This document shows positions 20,210-30,381 of a stretch of 36,009 bases of DNA, one piece after another. How positions within the stretch are numbered: the first letter of the stretch is position 1; each line of letters opens with the position of its first letter. The translations under genes were made by a program, and so were the position numbers. Source of the DNA: Fragilaria crotonensis (lineage: Eukaryota > Bacillariophyta > Fragilariophyceae > Fragilariales > Fragilariaceae); NCBI GenBank assembly GCA_022925895.1, contig JAKSYS010000643.1:1-36009 (forward strand), written 5' to 3'. The notes beneath the pieces were generated by a model. It saw only the letters and a program-made list of their open reading frames with translations, had not been told where the DNA came from and did no database searches.

Positions 20210-20471
20210 TGAAGTATGGGATCAGCAATAATCTGTGCAACTTCGTACGACACTGCTTAGCCTGGGACGGTGCTCAGGCCTATTCTATGTCCAACACATG
20301 ACTGCGCGTCGTTTTCTTAGAAAATACTGTCCACGATTTTGCAAGTCCTGCACTACATGCCAAATCTACAAGGGGAGAATTGACCAAGTCGGACTCAGTA
20401 TCAGGTTTGACAATGATGGACTCGAAAATAGATCATCCCCATACACGAAACGCTAGTGACTTATGTAGCAC

Positions 20472-21904
20472 CTAAGAAATCTCAATGGCAGCCATCAATG
20501 CGGAGTTTTGTTCGAGTACTTTTCGTTCCATGAGACGATACCGCTCCATCATGTCGCTAATCTCTTCCTCAGTGCGTTGACGCTCCAAATCAATCTCTTC
20601 TTCCAAAGCCTTGACTTCAGCCTCTCCAGCTTCCACTCTTGCCATCCCCTCAGCTTGTTCGTTGTCAACTTGAATGAGCTTTATCTTGGCTTCTGCCAGG
20701 GCTTCCTTTGCCGCTTCCATCTTGATTTTGTGTTGCTTTGTCATGTGAATGATTTTCTCCTCGGATCGATGAATGCTTGCTTCCGTCGCTTGGATGCGTT
20801 CCTGCAGATCCGTGGTCTCCTTGATGATACCATCCCGTTCGGTTTGTAGCTTTAGAATTTCATCTTGAGCCTGAGAAATCTTGTTTGCACCTTCGAGCAC
20901 TTGTCGGACCAGACGAGTAGTCTGTGGAACATCCTTAATGGCTTGAGAGACGTGAACAATGGTTGTCTTTGTTTGCTGCCATTCTTCCTCTAACGAATTT
21001 GCTTCGTTCCGTACCTCGTGGAGAGTGTCTTGCAAGTCAGTAAGGTCTTTCTTTCGTCGTTCTGGTGAGGAAACAATCTTGGTCTGTAGGTTCTCATACT
21101 CATGTCGTTTCTCTTCGAGGGCTAGCTTAATTGTTGCCAACTCATTGTTCAGTTCATTGTGTTTCTTCTTCAAGTCAGTGGCCTCCTCGCGCTTGGCGGA
21201 TTGGACTTTGTTATTACGAGTAATTTCAATCTCGAGCTCCTCACATTCTTGCTTGATTTCTTCCATCTCCTTTCCTTTGTCATTCGATTCCGTTTGTACG
21301 ACAGCCAACTGCTCATTCAATTGCATGTTTTCATCGTTGACTTCCTCCAGAGCCATGATAATTTCCGTACGCTGTAAATGTGGAATGTGAGTTGGACTGT
21401 TGAACAATCATCAGCTACGGTTACTCACAAACTTGTGTAACTCACCGGCTCATTAAGTTCGGCATATAGTTTCAATTGATCCTCTCTGAACTTTGCCATA
21501 TTAATGGCTGCGGACAGCTGGATTCGAAAGCGCTTGGCCGTGGGCAAGAACAAGTCCTTGAGTCCAAAATCATAAATCCCACAAATCTCCATACACTTCT
21601 TCACATGAATGAAGAGTCGGACACTCTCAAAATCTTGATGCAATTGAGGAAATTTAGAAACATCATTCAGTACAAGCTTCATTTTAGGTGATTGCTGAAT
21701 CAAATCATCTTGTGTAATCCCACAACATGTATCGAGCAACTGCATCAAAACGTTTCGGACGCGATCCTTGTGACGAGCGGGCTCCACCAATTCAGCCTTG
21801 GTCAACTCAATGTTCAATTCAGACATGCATTGGAGAATATCCGAATGACGAAGGATCGGAAAGATGTATTGCGTCGTCGGATGACTTGCCGATGTCAAGT
21901 CCAT
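20472..21904 (-). CDS. NUF2: NUF2 kinetochore protein (two exons)
   Basis: NUF2 pairs with NDC80 in the NDC80 complex, which attaches kinetochores to spindle microtubules. The first ATG of the frame is 21904 (the longer frame upstream starts at TTG). Exon 1 is 21446-21904 and exon 2 is 20472-21371; the 74-bp intron has donor GTGAGT and acceptor TTTACAG, phase 0. The product is 452 aa, close to the usual 450-465. Residues 1-150 form the NUF2 calponin-homology head: YIFPILRHSDILQCM, ELTKAELVEPARHKDRVRN, CCGIT, and YDFGLKDLFLPTAKRFRIQL. The remaining 300 residues are continuous coiled coil rich in Glu/Lys/Gln. It is transcribed away from REX4, and a TIR element lies about 120 bp upstream of its start codon. 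Confidence 0.92.
21372..21445 (-). other. Spliceosomal intron in NUF2
   Basis: Shortest intron seen in the window (74 bp). Donor CCG|GTGAGT and acceptor ATTTACAG|CGT join LNEP to RTEIIMALEEV at the head/coiled-coil border. Confidence 0.85.
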
Positions 21905-22024
21905 GGCTCTGAGAACGATTGGGATGTTGTTGTGCTTCGTCCTATCATATATGATATGCTGCTGCGATGATGAAGGCCCACAAAAGAAGAGTATTCCAAC
22001 GGTGAAATTCAAAAATAACCGTTA

Positions 22025-22770
22025 CCAGTTAAAAACCGCTTTGAACCAATAATTCGCTTTGAACCAATGAAGTGGTAATTTTTTTGGTTCCTACGCAAAC
22101 ATTTGGTAAAAAGTCATATTCGAGCATTTTTTGTATGGAGAACTTGTTCATTTTCTCATGATGAAGAATTACTCTACTTGTTTAAAAGCAAGCTTGAGTG
22201 ATCTGTCTTACAGTGCATTGCACTGAGTTTTTGATTGGGAGAATTGTTTGGAGTTTGAGTTTTTCCCACGTTGAGCCGGGCCTCACTTTATATGCTACCT
22301 CACGGCGCTTTATATTTGTCAATGCTTGCGACATTTTTAGCTGCGCCTGAACTCTCGTACCGCGCCATGAAATCTACGTGATTAGTTTGGTAATCCATGA
22401 AATCTGGGGGTGCTGTCACAATCACAATATGAACATACACGTTGCCAAGTGCGTAGCAGTAGAAATTTGTTTGGCGAGAAAACATGTAAGCGTGTGAAAA
22501 AAACTACGCGCCCACCTATTGATTTTACTTAATGTACGTTTATTTTTTAATGTTCCGCATTGAACCAAAAAGTCCCGAAGCGAGGCCTTCAGAATGTTTG
22601 ATAACTCAATGAATACTTAGTCCAGTACAAGAATGATTCATTTTCAGCATAAACGAGAACATTGAAAAGAATTCTCAACGCAACGGAAATGAAGCTGGAG
22701 GCCGCGTGAAACAGATATCCTTAGTCGGATCGTGCGGTAAATTATTGGTTCAAAGCGGTTTTTTAACTGG
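22025..22770. mobile_element. MITE-like element with 30-31-bp TIRs, TA flanks
   Basis: The left end 22025-22054 (CCAGTTAAAAACCGCTTTGA and ACCAATAATT) is matched by the inverted right end 22740-22770, which has one extra T in its T run. TA flanks both sides (22023-22024 and 22771-22772), the target duplication of Tc1/mariner-type elements. The 746-bp interior has no transposase frame. The word CGCTTTGAACCAATGA recurs just inside the left end (22055-22070). The element occupies most of the intergenic space between NUF2 and REX4 and is likely close to or within the NUF2 promoter. Confidence 0.8.
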
Positions 22771-23065
22771 TACCACTACTCTGCCCGTGGCATCTCGTCC
22801 TTCCGGTGTCCGTTCCTGCTGTCATAGTTGCCAGTGAGCCAGTATTCTTATTCCAGTAGAAAATTGTCCCGCTTTCGAAGGTGCGGTAACAGTACGAAAC
22901 GCTCTACAGTACCGGTAGCCAGCAGCCACCCAACAATTTCGATCTCTTGCTCGATGACAAAATCTCACCGATCATTCCATTTCTATAGCCGCACTCGACA
23001 TTTTAATTAGTGCCTCTGATCTGTCTCCCTTTCTGCCTAGCAGTTATCACACTCAACTCTCAGCC

Positions 23066-24171
23066 ATGACAGCAGGAGTGTTCTACACAAAGAAACAAAG
23101 GGTACAATTGCGAAAACGGAGACAAAAGAAGCGCAAGGCACTTTTAGAAAATGGCGATGGAAATGACGATCAACCAGCTGCAGCAACAGAAAATGCAAAG
23201 AAACGAAAGCTTCCGGTGGAACACGAAGAAGTTCCTGATGCTGCACCGATTGAAAAACCTTCAAAACCTCTTATCATTATTATTCCTGCTGACCTTGATG
23301 CCAAGGCGGTAAAGAAGTTTCGAAAAGATGCTCGTCGCAAAAGCTCGACTCGACGGATCCGACCCTAACGGGGACCGCCTGAGATTTGTAATGGAAGGCC
23401 AGGAAATCACAAGTGACGATAATCTCAATGACGAATCGGCACAAGACAAGAGCGACGAACCTGTCAAAAAGAAACCAAAAAAATCATTCCCATCCATCAA
23501 TGCCCTATTACAACAAAACAAACTCGACCAATCCAAACAACAACAGGAAGCTGCTGTCTTACAGGCACAAAGTGCATTACCATCATCCTACACGAGTCGT
23601 TATGTTGCGATTGATTGTGAAATGGTGGGGATTGGTACCGACGGCAAACAGTCGGCACTGGCCCGTGTCTCCATGGTGGATTGGCATGGCGAAGTTCTGT
23701 TGGACACGTTTGTTCAAGTTCCCAGTCGCGTGACAGACTTTCGAACTCATGTCAGTGGTGTCACTGCGAAAGACATACAACCACGAGCTACTAATAAAGA
23801 TGGTAGTCATAATGGTGGTGCCATGGATGTGAAAGTTTGTCGGGAAAAAGTGGCAGCGATTTTAAAAGACAAAATATTGGTGGGACATGCCTTGCACAAT
23901 GACTTGCAAGCACTGTTGTTGCAACATCCCAAGGAGGACATCCGCGATACTGCCAAGTACAGACCGTTTCAGAGTTGCAGGTATCAAATGGCGTCCACGA
24001 AAGTTGAGGGATTTGGTTAAGCAACATTTGGGGAAAGATATTCAAGTTGCTGGAGAGGCTCATGACTCTATTGAGGATGCAAGCTCGGCAATGGAACTCT
24101 TCAAATTAGTAAGAGAGGAGTGGGAGAAGGAGATTGAGGCGAAACAAAAGAAGCTCAAGAAGAAGAGATGA
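23066..24171 (+). CDS. REX4: REX4-like RNA exonuclease (DEDDh), two +1 frame breaks
   Basis: 3'-5' RNA exonuclease of the REX4/ISG20L2 group, acting in nucleolar pre-rRNA processing. ATG 23066 starts a basic nucleolar-type N-terminus (KKQRVQLRKRRQKKRKALL). Three frames in sequence carry one protein. The first passes to the second at the AAAA run 23339-23342 (...FRKDARRK joined to ARLDGSDPNG). The second passes to the third near TT 23975-23976 (DTAKYRPFQS joined to GIKWRPRKLRDLV). Removing one base at each gives exactly 368 codons. The exonuclease core shows DCEMVG (metal-binding Asp and Glu), HALHNDLQAL, DTAKYRPF and HDSIEDASSAMELF (catalytic His, final Asp), so the active site is complete across frames. 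Whether the breaks are real or assembly errors cannot be told here. Confidence 0.85.
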
Positions 24172-25238
24172 TTGATCCCACGCTTGGACTAAGATTGTTC
24201 CATTTGCGTCAAACATCGAATCATTGTTGCTTGTGCTCTACACAGGTACATTAAGCCATGATGATGTCATTGCTCCAAGTACACCAGTTTTTTACAGCGT
24301 AGTACACGAATTCTATGTGGCCATGGCGGATTCCATAACAGCATCCCTATCTGGGATTTCGTGCCCGCCTATGGCATGTAGGACTTGCGTTTGACCACGC
24401 AGCCTTGGACTGTTTGTGGCAAGACAGCCCAGGCCCCAAGCCTCAGAACTGTCCTTCATCTCTGACGACTACAAGAGATCTGACGAAGAAACTGACAAAC
24501 TAGCCAATGCTTTAAAATACAGTTTTACCAAATCTTCTTCTGTAGATACCACCAGATCTCTTGTTTCTTTTCCTTGTAATTTTCAATTGTTATCTCGCCA
24601 GATGTTATAAAGGAGGGGATGGCGCCAATATGCATCGGATTGTGCAACAACCAGGCAACATGCGCTAGCGATCGCGCCTCCCTGTCCTGAAACCTTCCGT
24701 TGTTCCTGTGAAAAATATAGACATATTCAAACAATGCGAAATGTAAAGGGGTTAGGGGTTACCAAGGTCGTCATAGAGACCACTAGATTTACTCCGACTA
24801 GGATGGCATTACCTTCGTTCACACCCTCTAGTAGAGATTAGTATCCTCATTGGTATCTTTTGGTCCTTTTTTCTAATGTTCTTCCGCTCTCCTGAATATC
24901 GGCGAGTAGCAAGAAGTACAATCAATTACTCGGAGTATTAACTTGCACTAGATAAGTCCTAGCTTGCCATTGCTCGCCATTGACTTCCTTTCCCCATCGA
25001 TATCATGATCTTCCCTAGGTTTTTGTCATGCAAGAAGTCATCCTCTCCTCGCCATCCTCGGTGCCGAGCACCTAGGGTTACGGGTGATATATGTACAAGC
25101 TACGACTAGTAGCTATGATACTACTGCACTAGTACCAGTAGTCCCACCGTGTACAGTACAGTACATGTTGCTCGATCCACACTCCAAACTCCAAACACCC
25201 CACACCAATCGAATCTACTGTTGTTTGTACAGAATACA
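24172..25238. other. Intergenic, no gene seen
   Basis: About 1.07 kb between REX4 and the flavoenzyme. Frames at 24416-24610 and 24525-24734 are short and featureless. 25095-25165 is rich in GTAC/AGTA words (CTAGTACCAGTAGTCC, then TACAGTACAGTACATG) just upstream of the next gene, as seen at other promoters here. Confidence 0.45.
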
Positions 25239-26415
25239 ATGCTGGATGTTGTTGTGGTTGGGTTAGGAGGCGTCGGTTCCTTCTGTCTCCGTTCGTTGTC
25301 GAAACAAAGTCGAGGATTGAGGGTTGCAGGAATCGAACGGTATTCACGACTCCATGATCGTGGATCGTCACATGGTGGGAGTCGGATCTACCGCAAGGCC
25401 TATTTTGAAGGACCCGCTTATGTGCCTTGGATTCAATATTCTGAACAAGTGTTTCGTGACGAGTTAGGTGAAGGAATTGTGGAGAATTGTGGGACGTTGA
25501 TTGTTGAAGAACAAGGAGGACCTCTTATAGACTCGTGCAGAAATTCGGCTCAAGAGTGGAACATTCCTTCAGAATTTTTGACAAATCTAGACCTGAGACA
25601 TCGGTATCCCCAATTCAAACTTGCGTCCAACAATACTGTTGGACTTCTCGAACCCGGTGGAGGATTCATCCGACCGGAGAAAGCCATGGAAGCTGCATTG
25701 AACGAGGCCGAAGCTAATGGTGCCGAAATTTTAGAAGAGGTTATTGTGGATCGCCTGACGGAAGTCGACAACCACGTCGAAATTCATACCATACAGAACA
25801 ATTCTCCTGGCATAATGATAAGGGCGAAAGCGGTTATTATCGCAAGCGGATCATGGACGTCAACTTTGATTCCATCCTGGGCTCCATATCCTGACAGCGA
25901 CTCGACAGGTACAAGCCTGGATCGACGTTGGTGAGGATGAATCATATCTACCGAAGAACTTTCCTACTTGGTGCATGTCAACACCTCATCATCCCATTAC
26001 ATTGTATGGTGTCCCCAGAGACCCTCTAGGTGATATAACTCCCCCTGGCTGGATTAAATTTGGTTTGCACGGGCGAGACGACCGCGTCGCTGATCCCAGC
26101 TCCATGTCGCGCTTAGTTACAGAGCAAGAGCAGCAAGAACTACAAGAGGCTGCCAATGTTTCTCTGCATTGTTCCTCCAGTTCATCATCGTCAATTTCGT
26201 CGGCTAAACCCTGCCTGTACACCATGTCGCCCGACGGTCACTTTCTACTCGGAAGGCCCTCCGAGTATAAACGTGTGGTGGCAGCCTCCGGATTGTCTGG
26301 TCATGGCTTCAAGATGACGCCAGCGCTTGGAGAAATGCTTTGTGATTTGGTTCTAGGGGAAGACTTTGACAAATGGAATGCTGAGTCTCTATCTCCAAGC
26401 AGATTTCAAGCGTAA
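25239..26415 (+). CDS. Sarcosine/pipecolate oxidase-like flavoenzyme, one +1 frame break
   Basis: FAD-dependent amine oxidase of the monomeric sarcosine oxidase family, oxidising N-methyl or cyclic amino acids and releasing H2O2. ATG 25239 is followed at once by the Rossmann motif VVVGLGGVGS, then GSSHGGSRIYRKAYF (flavin-site region) and GLLEPGGGFIRPEKAM. Near 25886-25887 the frame shifts: WAP in the first frame continues as LTATRQVQAWIDVG in the next. The second part has GFxxxP-like YGVPRD, CLYTMSPDGHFLLG (Cys325 in restored numbering, the position of covalent FAD attachment in this family) and SGLSGHGFKMTPALGEM. Removing one base gives 391 aa, the family's usual size. No C-terminal peroxisome signal (SKL-type) is present. 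The stop lies 4 bp from the convergent DNAJC11 stop. Confidence 0.85.
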
Positions 26416-26419
26416 CAGT

Positions 26420-28214
26420 CTAGCGTACTCTATCTTTAGATCCTAATGCGGTAGCTCTGGGGCTCGGTAGAACAAGCTCGTCCGTGTCGTTGATGGTAAT
26501 TTCGTAGGTCTCCTCGCCGAACGTATACCGTATTCGAAGTTGAGGCACTGGCTGCGCATCATTGGAGACCTCACTACTCCATAGCCAACTCCGCAACCAT
26601 GAGAAACGACGACGTTGAGGGGGAGGCAAAGGTGGTAGCAGTGGATAAAATCCCAACAAGCTACTCTTGGATCCAGCGGGAAGGCACAAGGTGGAATTGC
26701 GCACCCAGAACTGCAGCTGCGTCGCAACATCCACCGACGGACCTCCATGGTCTACAAAATACTGCGCCTGGTAGATGTACAAGCCATTGCATTGCTGCTC
26801 TCGTTCCATATTTCGCTCGGCTGTGGGCCTCATGAGGACTAATTGCTGTTCCGCGTCGCTCTTCGCCTTCACAATACTTGTTTCTGCAGCATCATCAAAA
26901 GTAGAATCGTGATCTGTAGCGGGTTTTAGACGATCCTGGGTAGTATCATGAATGAGATCACCCAACACATCGTCTAGTATGAGTGTCAAGAGTGAAAACC
27001 AAATATATGACATTCGGTAGGTTGGATTTGTGACGCAGCAAATGGAGATTGGGAGTCGAAACGTGAAGTTGCCTCGTTCCGCTTGCAACAACCACGTCAA
27101 GCCAGTGCTGGTCTGGTGTTGAATTCCCATGCTTACGTTGGAATAGGATGTGAGTGATCGTGAAAGGATTGCCTTCCACTCTACACCTCTAGGTTGCCAG
27201 GCAAACGATAGCAATCCCGTCCTGCCAACGCCAAAATCTTGTTTGGTTACTATCTTGATTGGATATTGGTTGACGCCCAGGTTTAACTTTACAGAACAGG
27301 TGGGATATTCATCGGACAGAGAAGTCAGTGAAAGGAGACCGTACTGCATCGATAGATCACTCCCAATCCCCAACGCCCACGATCCTCGAAACATGTTGTC
27401 CCATAGGTCTCGATGTGATACCACCGAGAGGGCCAACTTTTTCGAGCGCGGCATCGTTCTCACAGACGTCATCACGACAGTGCGGCTTTCCAAGGCCCTG
27501 CTAGTGGAAAGTGTGAATATCATTGGATCCGCCAGATCGACACTGGACGATATTTGGGTTCCCTTTTGAGGCTTGTAACCAACATTGACAGTACCCGATG
27601 CATTTCCCATTCCTTTCCTGACGGATGAATTGATTCCGACACTCATATCCCACTTGGAATTAGATCTCGCAGATGTGGTGACTGAGATCATTGCTGACGA
27701 TTGTTCTGGAATATCCAGAGGTTCATCACCTTCACCCGAAAATGCGGTTGACTGAATGGAGCAAGGGAAATCCATGGTGGTTCGTATTTGCGGCCCGGTC
27801 CTCGGCATCAATGCTGGCTTGTAGCAGAGCCTTGGCAACATAATTCCTAGCCTGTTTCCTTTGACCTCGTTGATGAAATCTCAGTAGCGTTGGGTACAAA
27901 GCTTCTGGATCGGTCGAATGCATGGTCCTTCGGACAATGACAGTGGCATCGTGTCCGCAATCATCATACACCAGACGCAGGACAGGATCCATCAAGAGAT
28001 CATGAGCATTCTTAAATTTAACAAAAACTTGTTGTGCGGCATCTCGAGAGGGTCCAGGTGGGTGCTTGTCGGGATGAAAGGTGCGTGACAACGTTTTGTA
28101 TGCACTTTGGATCATGACATCCGATGCATCCCGATCGACTTTGAGAATCGCATAGGGATCATCCACCATCAACTGCAGCAGTTGAGTCTCCTCTTGATCA
28201 CTTTCGTCATTCAT
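26420..28214 (-). CDS. DNAJC11: DNAJC11-like J-domain protein, one +1 frame break
   Basis: DNAJC11 is a mitochondrial outer-membrane J protein linked to the MICOS/SAM assembly. ATG 28214 starts an N-terminal J domain: DDPYAILKVDRDASDVMIQSAY, then the essential HPD in RTFHPDKHPPG. The first frame ends at 27732 and a second, overlapping frame (open from 27841 to 26420) carries the rest, so the shift lies between about 27840 and 27740. The second frame contains the beta-strand-rich middle part (repeated SVxxxx strands, resembling a porin-like barrel), a hydrophobic patch (MSYIWFSLLTLILDDVLGDL) and the C-terminal DUF3395-type domain with MRPTAERNMEREQQCNGLYI, ATQLQFWVRNS, GSKSSLLGFYP and LRIRYTFGEETYEI. 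Removing one base gives 597 aa against about 560 in animals. Confidence 0.85.
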
Positions 28215-28458
28215 ACTTCCAATGTAATTTAAACGATCCTCGATCAGCAGTCGAGGAGGGAGGAAGTGATGTCTGATGTCTTTGTGTAGGTTTCACAGGT
28301 GGCAGGTCAAGTTCATATCAAGACTGACATTGCCTTGTGAGTGCGCCGTTGATGAGAGGTCAGGACTCCGTGTACCAGGTACTGTGACTCTGTGACACTC
28401 TAGAGTATAGTAACAGTATTACCGTCCACTGTATGATACGATGTTTTAAACACCGAGT

Positions 28459-28849
28459 TGGGAGACTCGTGAGCTCGTGAGCCAGAAGCTGCGAGTCTAC
28501 TCTGTTAGGGTGAGGGCTTGTTCGGTTCAGTCCTAACAAATATTAAATCCTAAAACTTATAATCTAAACTAGTAGATCGATCTCATGCAATGATTCCAGA
28601 CAGGGGTCGCTGTCCGTTTAGAGACGGTCGCGGAGTAGCAATTGAAGCGATGTGGAGCACCTTGATTGCTAAACCTCAATCGGTAGTAGAGACGACACTA
28701 TCACTGCAATGGCCGTTGCAGCGGAGTAGATAGTGTGAAGGAGCAGGACAGTAGTCGTTGGAGCAGGACAGTAGTCGTGGAACGACTAGGCTGTAGGACA
28801 GTGTCAGTCCAACAGTACAGTAGCCGGTTCCAGTAGACCGTCTGCCGCA
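28459..28849 (-). repeat. 3' LTR of the copia element
   Basis: Begins TGGGAGACTC and ends GTCTGCCGCA on the plus strand (TG...CA). It aligns over its full length with 35622-36003. It is 9 bp longer, largely through a CTCGTGAGC duplication near its start. It contains a 20-bp tandem repeat (28740-28779). Confidence 0.92.
28740..28779. repeat. 20-bp tandem repeat inside the LTR
   Basis: Two adjacent copies of GGAGCAGGACAGTAGTCGT plus one base (28740-28759, 28760-28779), also present in the other LTR at 35894-35933. Tandem repeats in LTRs often lie in the enhancer/promoter part (U3). Confidence 0.85.
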
Positions 28850-28862
28850 ACTCTCCCTCTCA
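28850..28862 (-). other. Polypurine tract
   Basis: On the minus strand TGAGAGGGAGAGT lies directly against the TG start of the 3' LTR. Its position and purine content match the plus-strand primer of LTR retrotransposons. The sequence shared by the two LTRs diverges just past this border. Confidence 0.75.
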
Positions 28863-29006
28863 TTGCTTGAGACGTAGGTACGGTATACCAGTCACACGCA
28901 CTATGCGGCGCATGACTCACAATTGCATCACTTTCATTTTCTCGTCACATCGGCATTTCAATCTAGTTAGCCGTTTGAGAGAGAGGTGATGTTGTCATTC
29001 ACAGAT

Positions 29007-29027
29007 TTGAACAGCGGAGCTGTTCAA
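29007..29027 (-). other. Perfect hairpin just after the pol stop codon
   Basis: TTGAACAGC (29007-29015), a 3-nt loop GGA, and GCTGTTCAA (29019-29027) form a 9-bp perfect stem. On the minus strand it begins 7 nt after the pol stop. Possible roles are RNA 3' processing, packaging or a binding site; none can be shown. Confidence 0.6.
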
Positions 29028-29034
29028 GGTAAGG

Positions 29035-30381
29035 TTACCATCCTTGCACGAGCTTGCGGATGTGCTCGAAAGTCTCACGGTTGAGACCTTCAGTGAGATA
29101 ATCAGCCCACTGTTCTTTCGTGTCGACCTTCAGAATACTGACATCTCCGTTGGTGACATGACTCCAGAAGAAGTGCCATTTGACAAAGAAGTACTGCGTT
29201 CTGTTGGTGATTCGTTGCTTGGTTGCAAGTAGAAGAGCGCCGTTGTTGTCTTCGAAGACACGACATCGAATCGTCAACTTGAACTGCGGTGGAAGTCGGA
29301 GCGCAGCAACCACTTCACTGAGGAGCGATCGGAGCGGAAGGAGCGTTCTCATGCTGGCGCTGAGGGCTGAGTATTCCGACTCGAGAGTCGACAAAGAGAT
29401 TTCGGTTTGAAGCTTCGATTTCCAAAGAATTGGACATCCGCCAAGCGTAATGATGTATCCAGTTCTGGACTTGGCGCTTGAGGGCTCATAGTCGGGGTCG
29501 CGACCATGCAAGCCGGCGAAGTCGGCGTCAACGTAGCAATCAATGGAAAGGTCGCCAGTGGGACGAACGATAGTGCCTTTGTCAGCAGTGCGATGCAAGT
29601 ATCGGATGATGGTCTTGATGGCAGTGGCGTGACTCTTCTTTGGGCTGTGGTTGAAGCGTGCAACTTGACTGACGGCAAAGGCGATGTCAGGTCGAGTATT
29701 CGTAGAGAGATAGAGGAGCATTCCAACGATGGAAGGATAGCTCCAGGATTCATTGTAAGGTTCACCGTCAGGATCGATGCCGAGTGGAAGTTGAATCGCT
29801 GGCGTCCAATTTGGGTTGCAGTCAGCCATTCCACTTGCATCAATGATTCGCTGGATCAGACCTTTCTGGGTGATCGTGACGGTGTTATTCGTAGCATCCT
29901 TAACAAATTTAATACCAAGGAAATCAGTAAACGTGCCCTCTTTTGTGAACTGTAGTCCACGTCGCTCGAGACCGTCGAGTAGTTTGTTCAAATCGGACTC
30001 GTTTGCGTACGCAATTCCGACGTCATCGACATAGAGGACGACCATGATGGTGTCCTTGAACAAGAAGCATGGATCCAAGGTGCTTTGCTTGAAGCCTTGG
30101 TCGGTAAATGCCTCGAGAACATGTTCAAACCAAAGTCGCGGAGCGACAGATAAACCATATAAACTCTTGACAAGTTGTAGACACGTAGACTTTCCACGTG
30201 GAGATTGGAATCCGCGAGGTAGATGAATCCAAACAGGCGTTTCCAACTTAGCCTGGACGAATGCGTTGCTAAAGTCAATAGAACTTGTGTCCCAATTGAG
30301 CGTCAGAGCAAGGATTGTAAATAGGCGGACTGAGCTCCACGCGACCACCGGTGCGAAGGTTTCAGGTTCACCTTCTTCCAA
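29035..30381 (-). CDS. pol: Copia reverse transcriptase/RNase H (N-terminally incomplete)
   Basis: Frame of 448 codons with no ATG at its start. It is the continuation of the polyprotein after a frame break near 30400. It contains RT motifs FAPVVAWSSVRL, SIDFSNAFVQAKL (catalytic Asp at residue 36), SLYGLSVAPRLW, and the catalytic YVDD (117-120) in VVLYVDDVGIAY. GMLLYLSTNTRPDI marks the connection domain. RNase H follows with DADFAG (Asp285/287), KSRTGYI, TLESEYSAL (Glu336) and EDNNGAL, ending in QGW. The part upstream that should hold the first RT block (the WVFKxKxxxDG...YKARLV-type stretch of the family) is missing. The active-site residues that remain are intact. Confidence 0.92.
   Translation of the reverse strand: MEEGEPETFAPVVAWSSVRLFTILALTLNWDTSSIDFSNAFVQAKLETPVWIHLPRGFQSPRGKSTCLQLVKSLYGLSVAPRLWFEHVLEAFTDQGFKQSTLDPCFLFKDTIMVVLYVDDVGIAYANESDLNKLLDGLERRGLQFTKEGTFTDFLGIKFVKDATNNTVTITQKGLIQRIIDASGMADCNPNWTPAIQLPLGIDPDGEPYNESWSYPSIVGMLLYLSTNTRPDIAFAVSQVARFNHSPKKSHATAIKTIIRYLHRTADKGTIVRPTGDLSIDCYVDADFAGLHGRDPDYEPSSAKSRTGYIITLGGCPILWKSKLQTEISLSTLESEYSALSASMRTLLPLRSLLSEVVAALRLPPQFKLTIRCRVFEDNNGALLLATKQRITNRTQYFFVKWHFFWSHVTNGDVSILKVDTKEQWADYLTEGLNRETFEHIRKLVQGW

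Noticed and set aside
21905-22012. N-terminal extension of NUF2
   Set aside because: It begins with TTG, and the conserved head starts shortly after ATG 21904.
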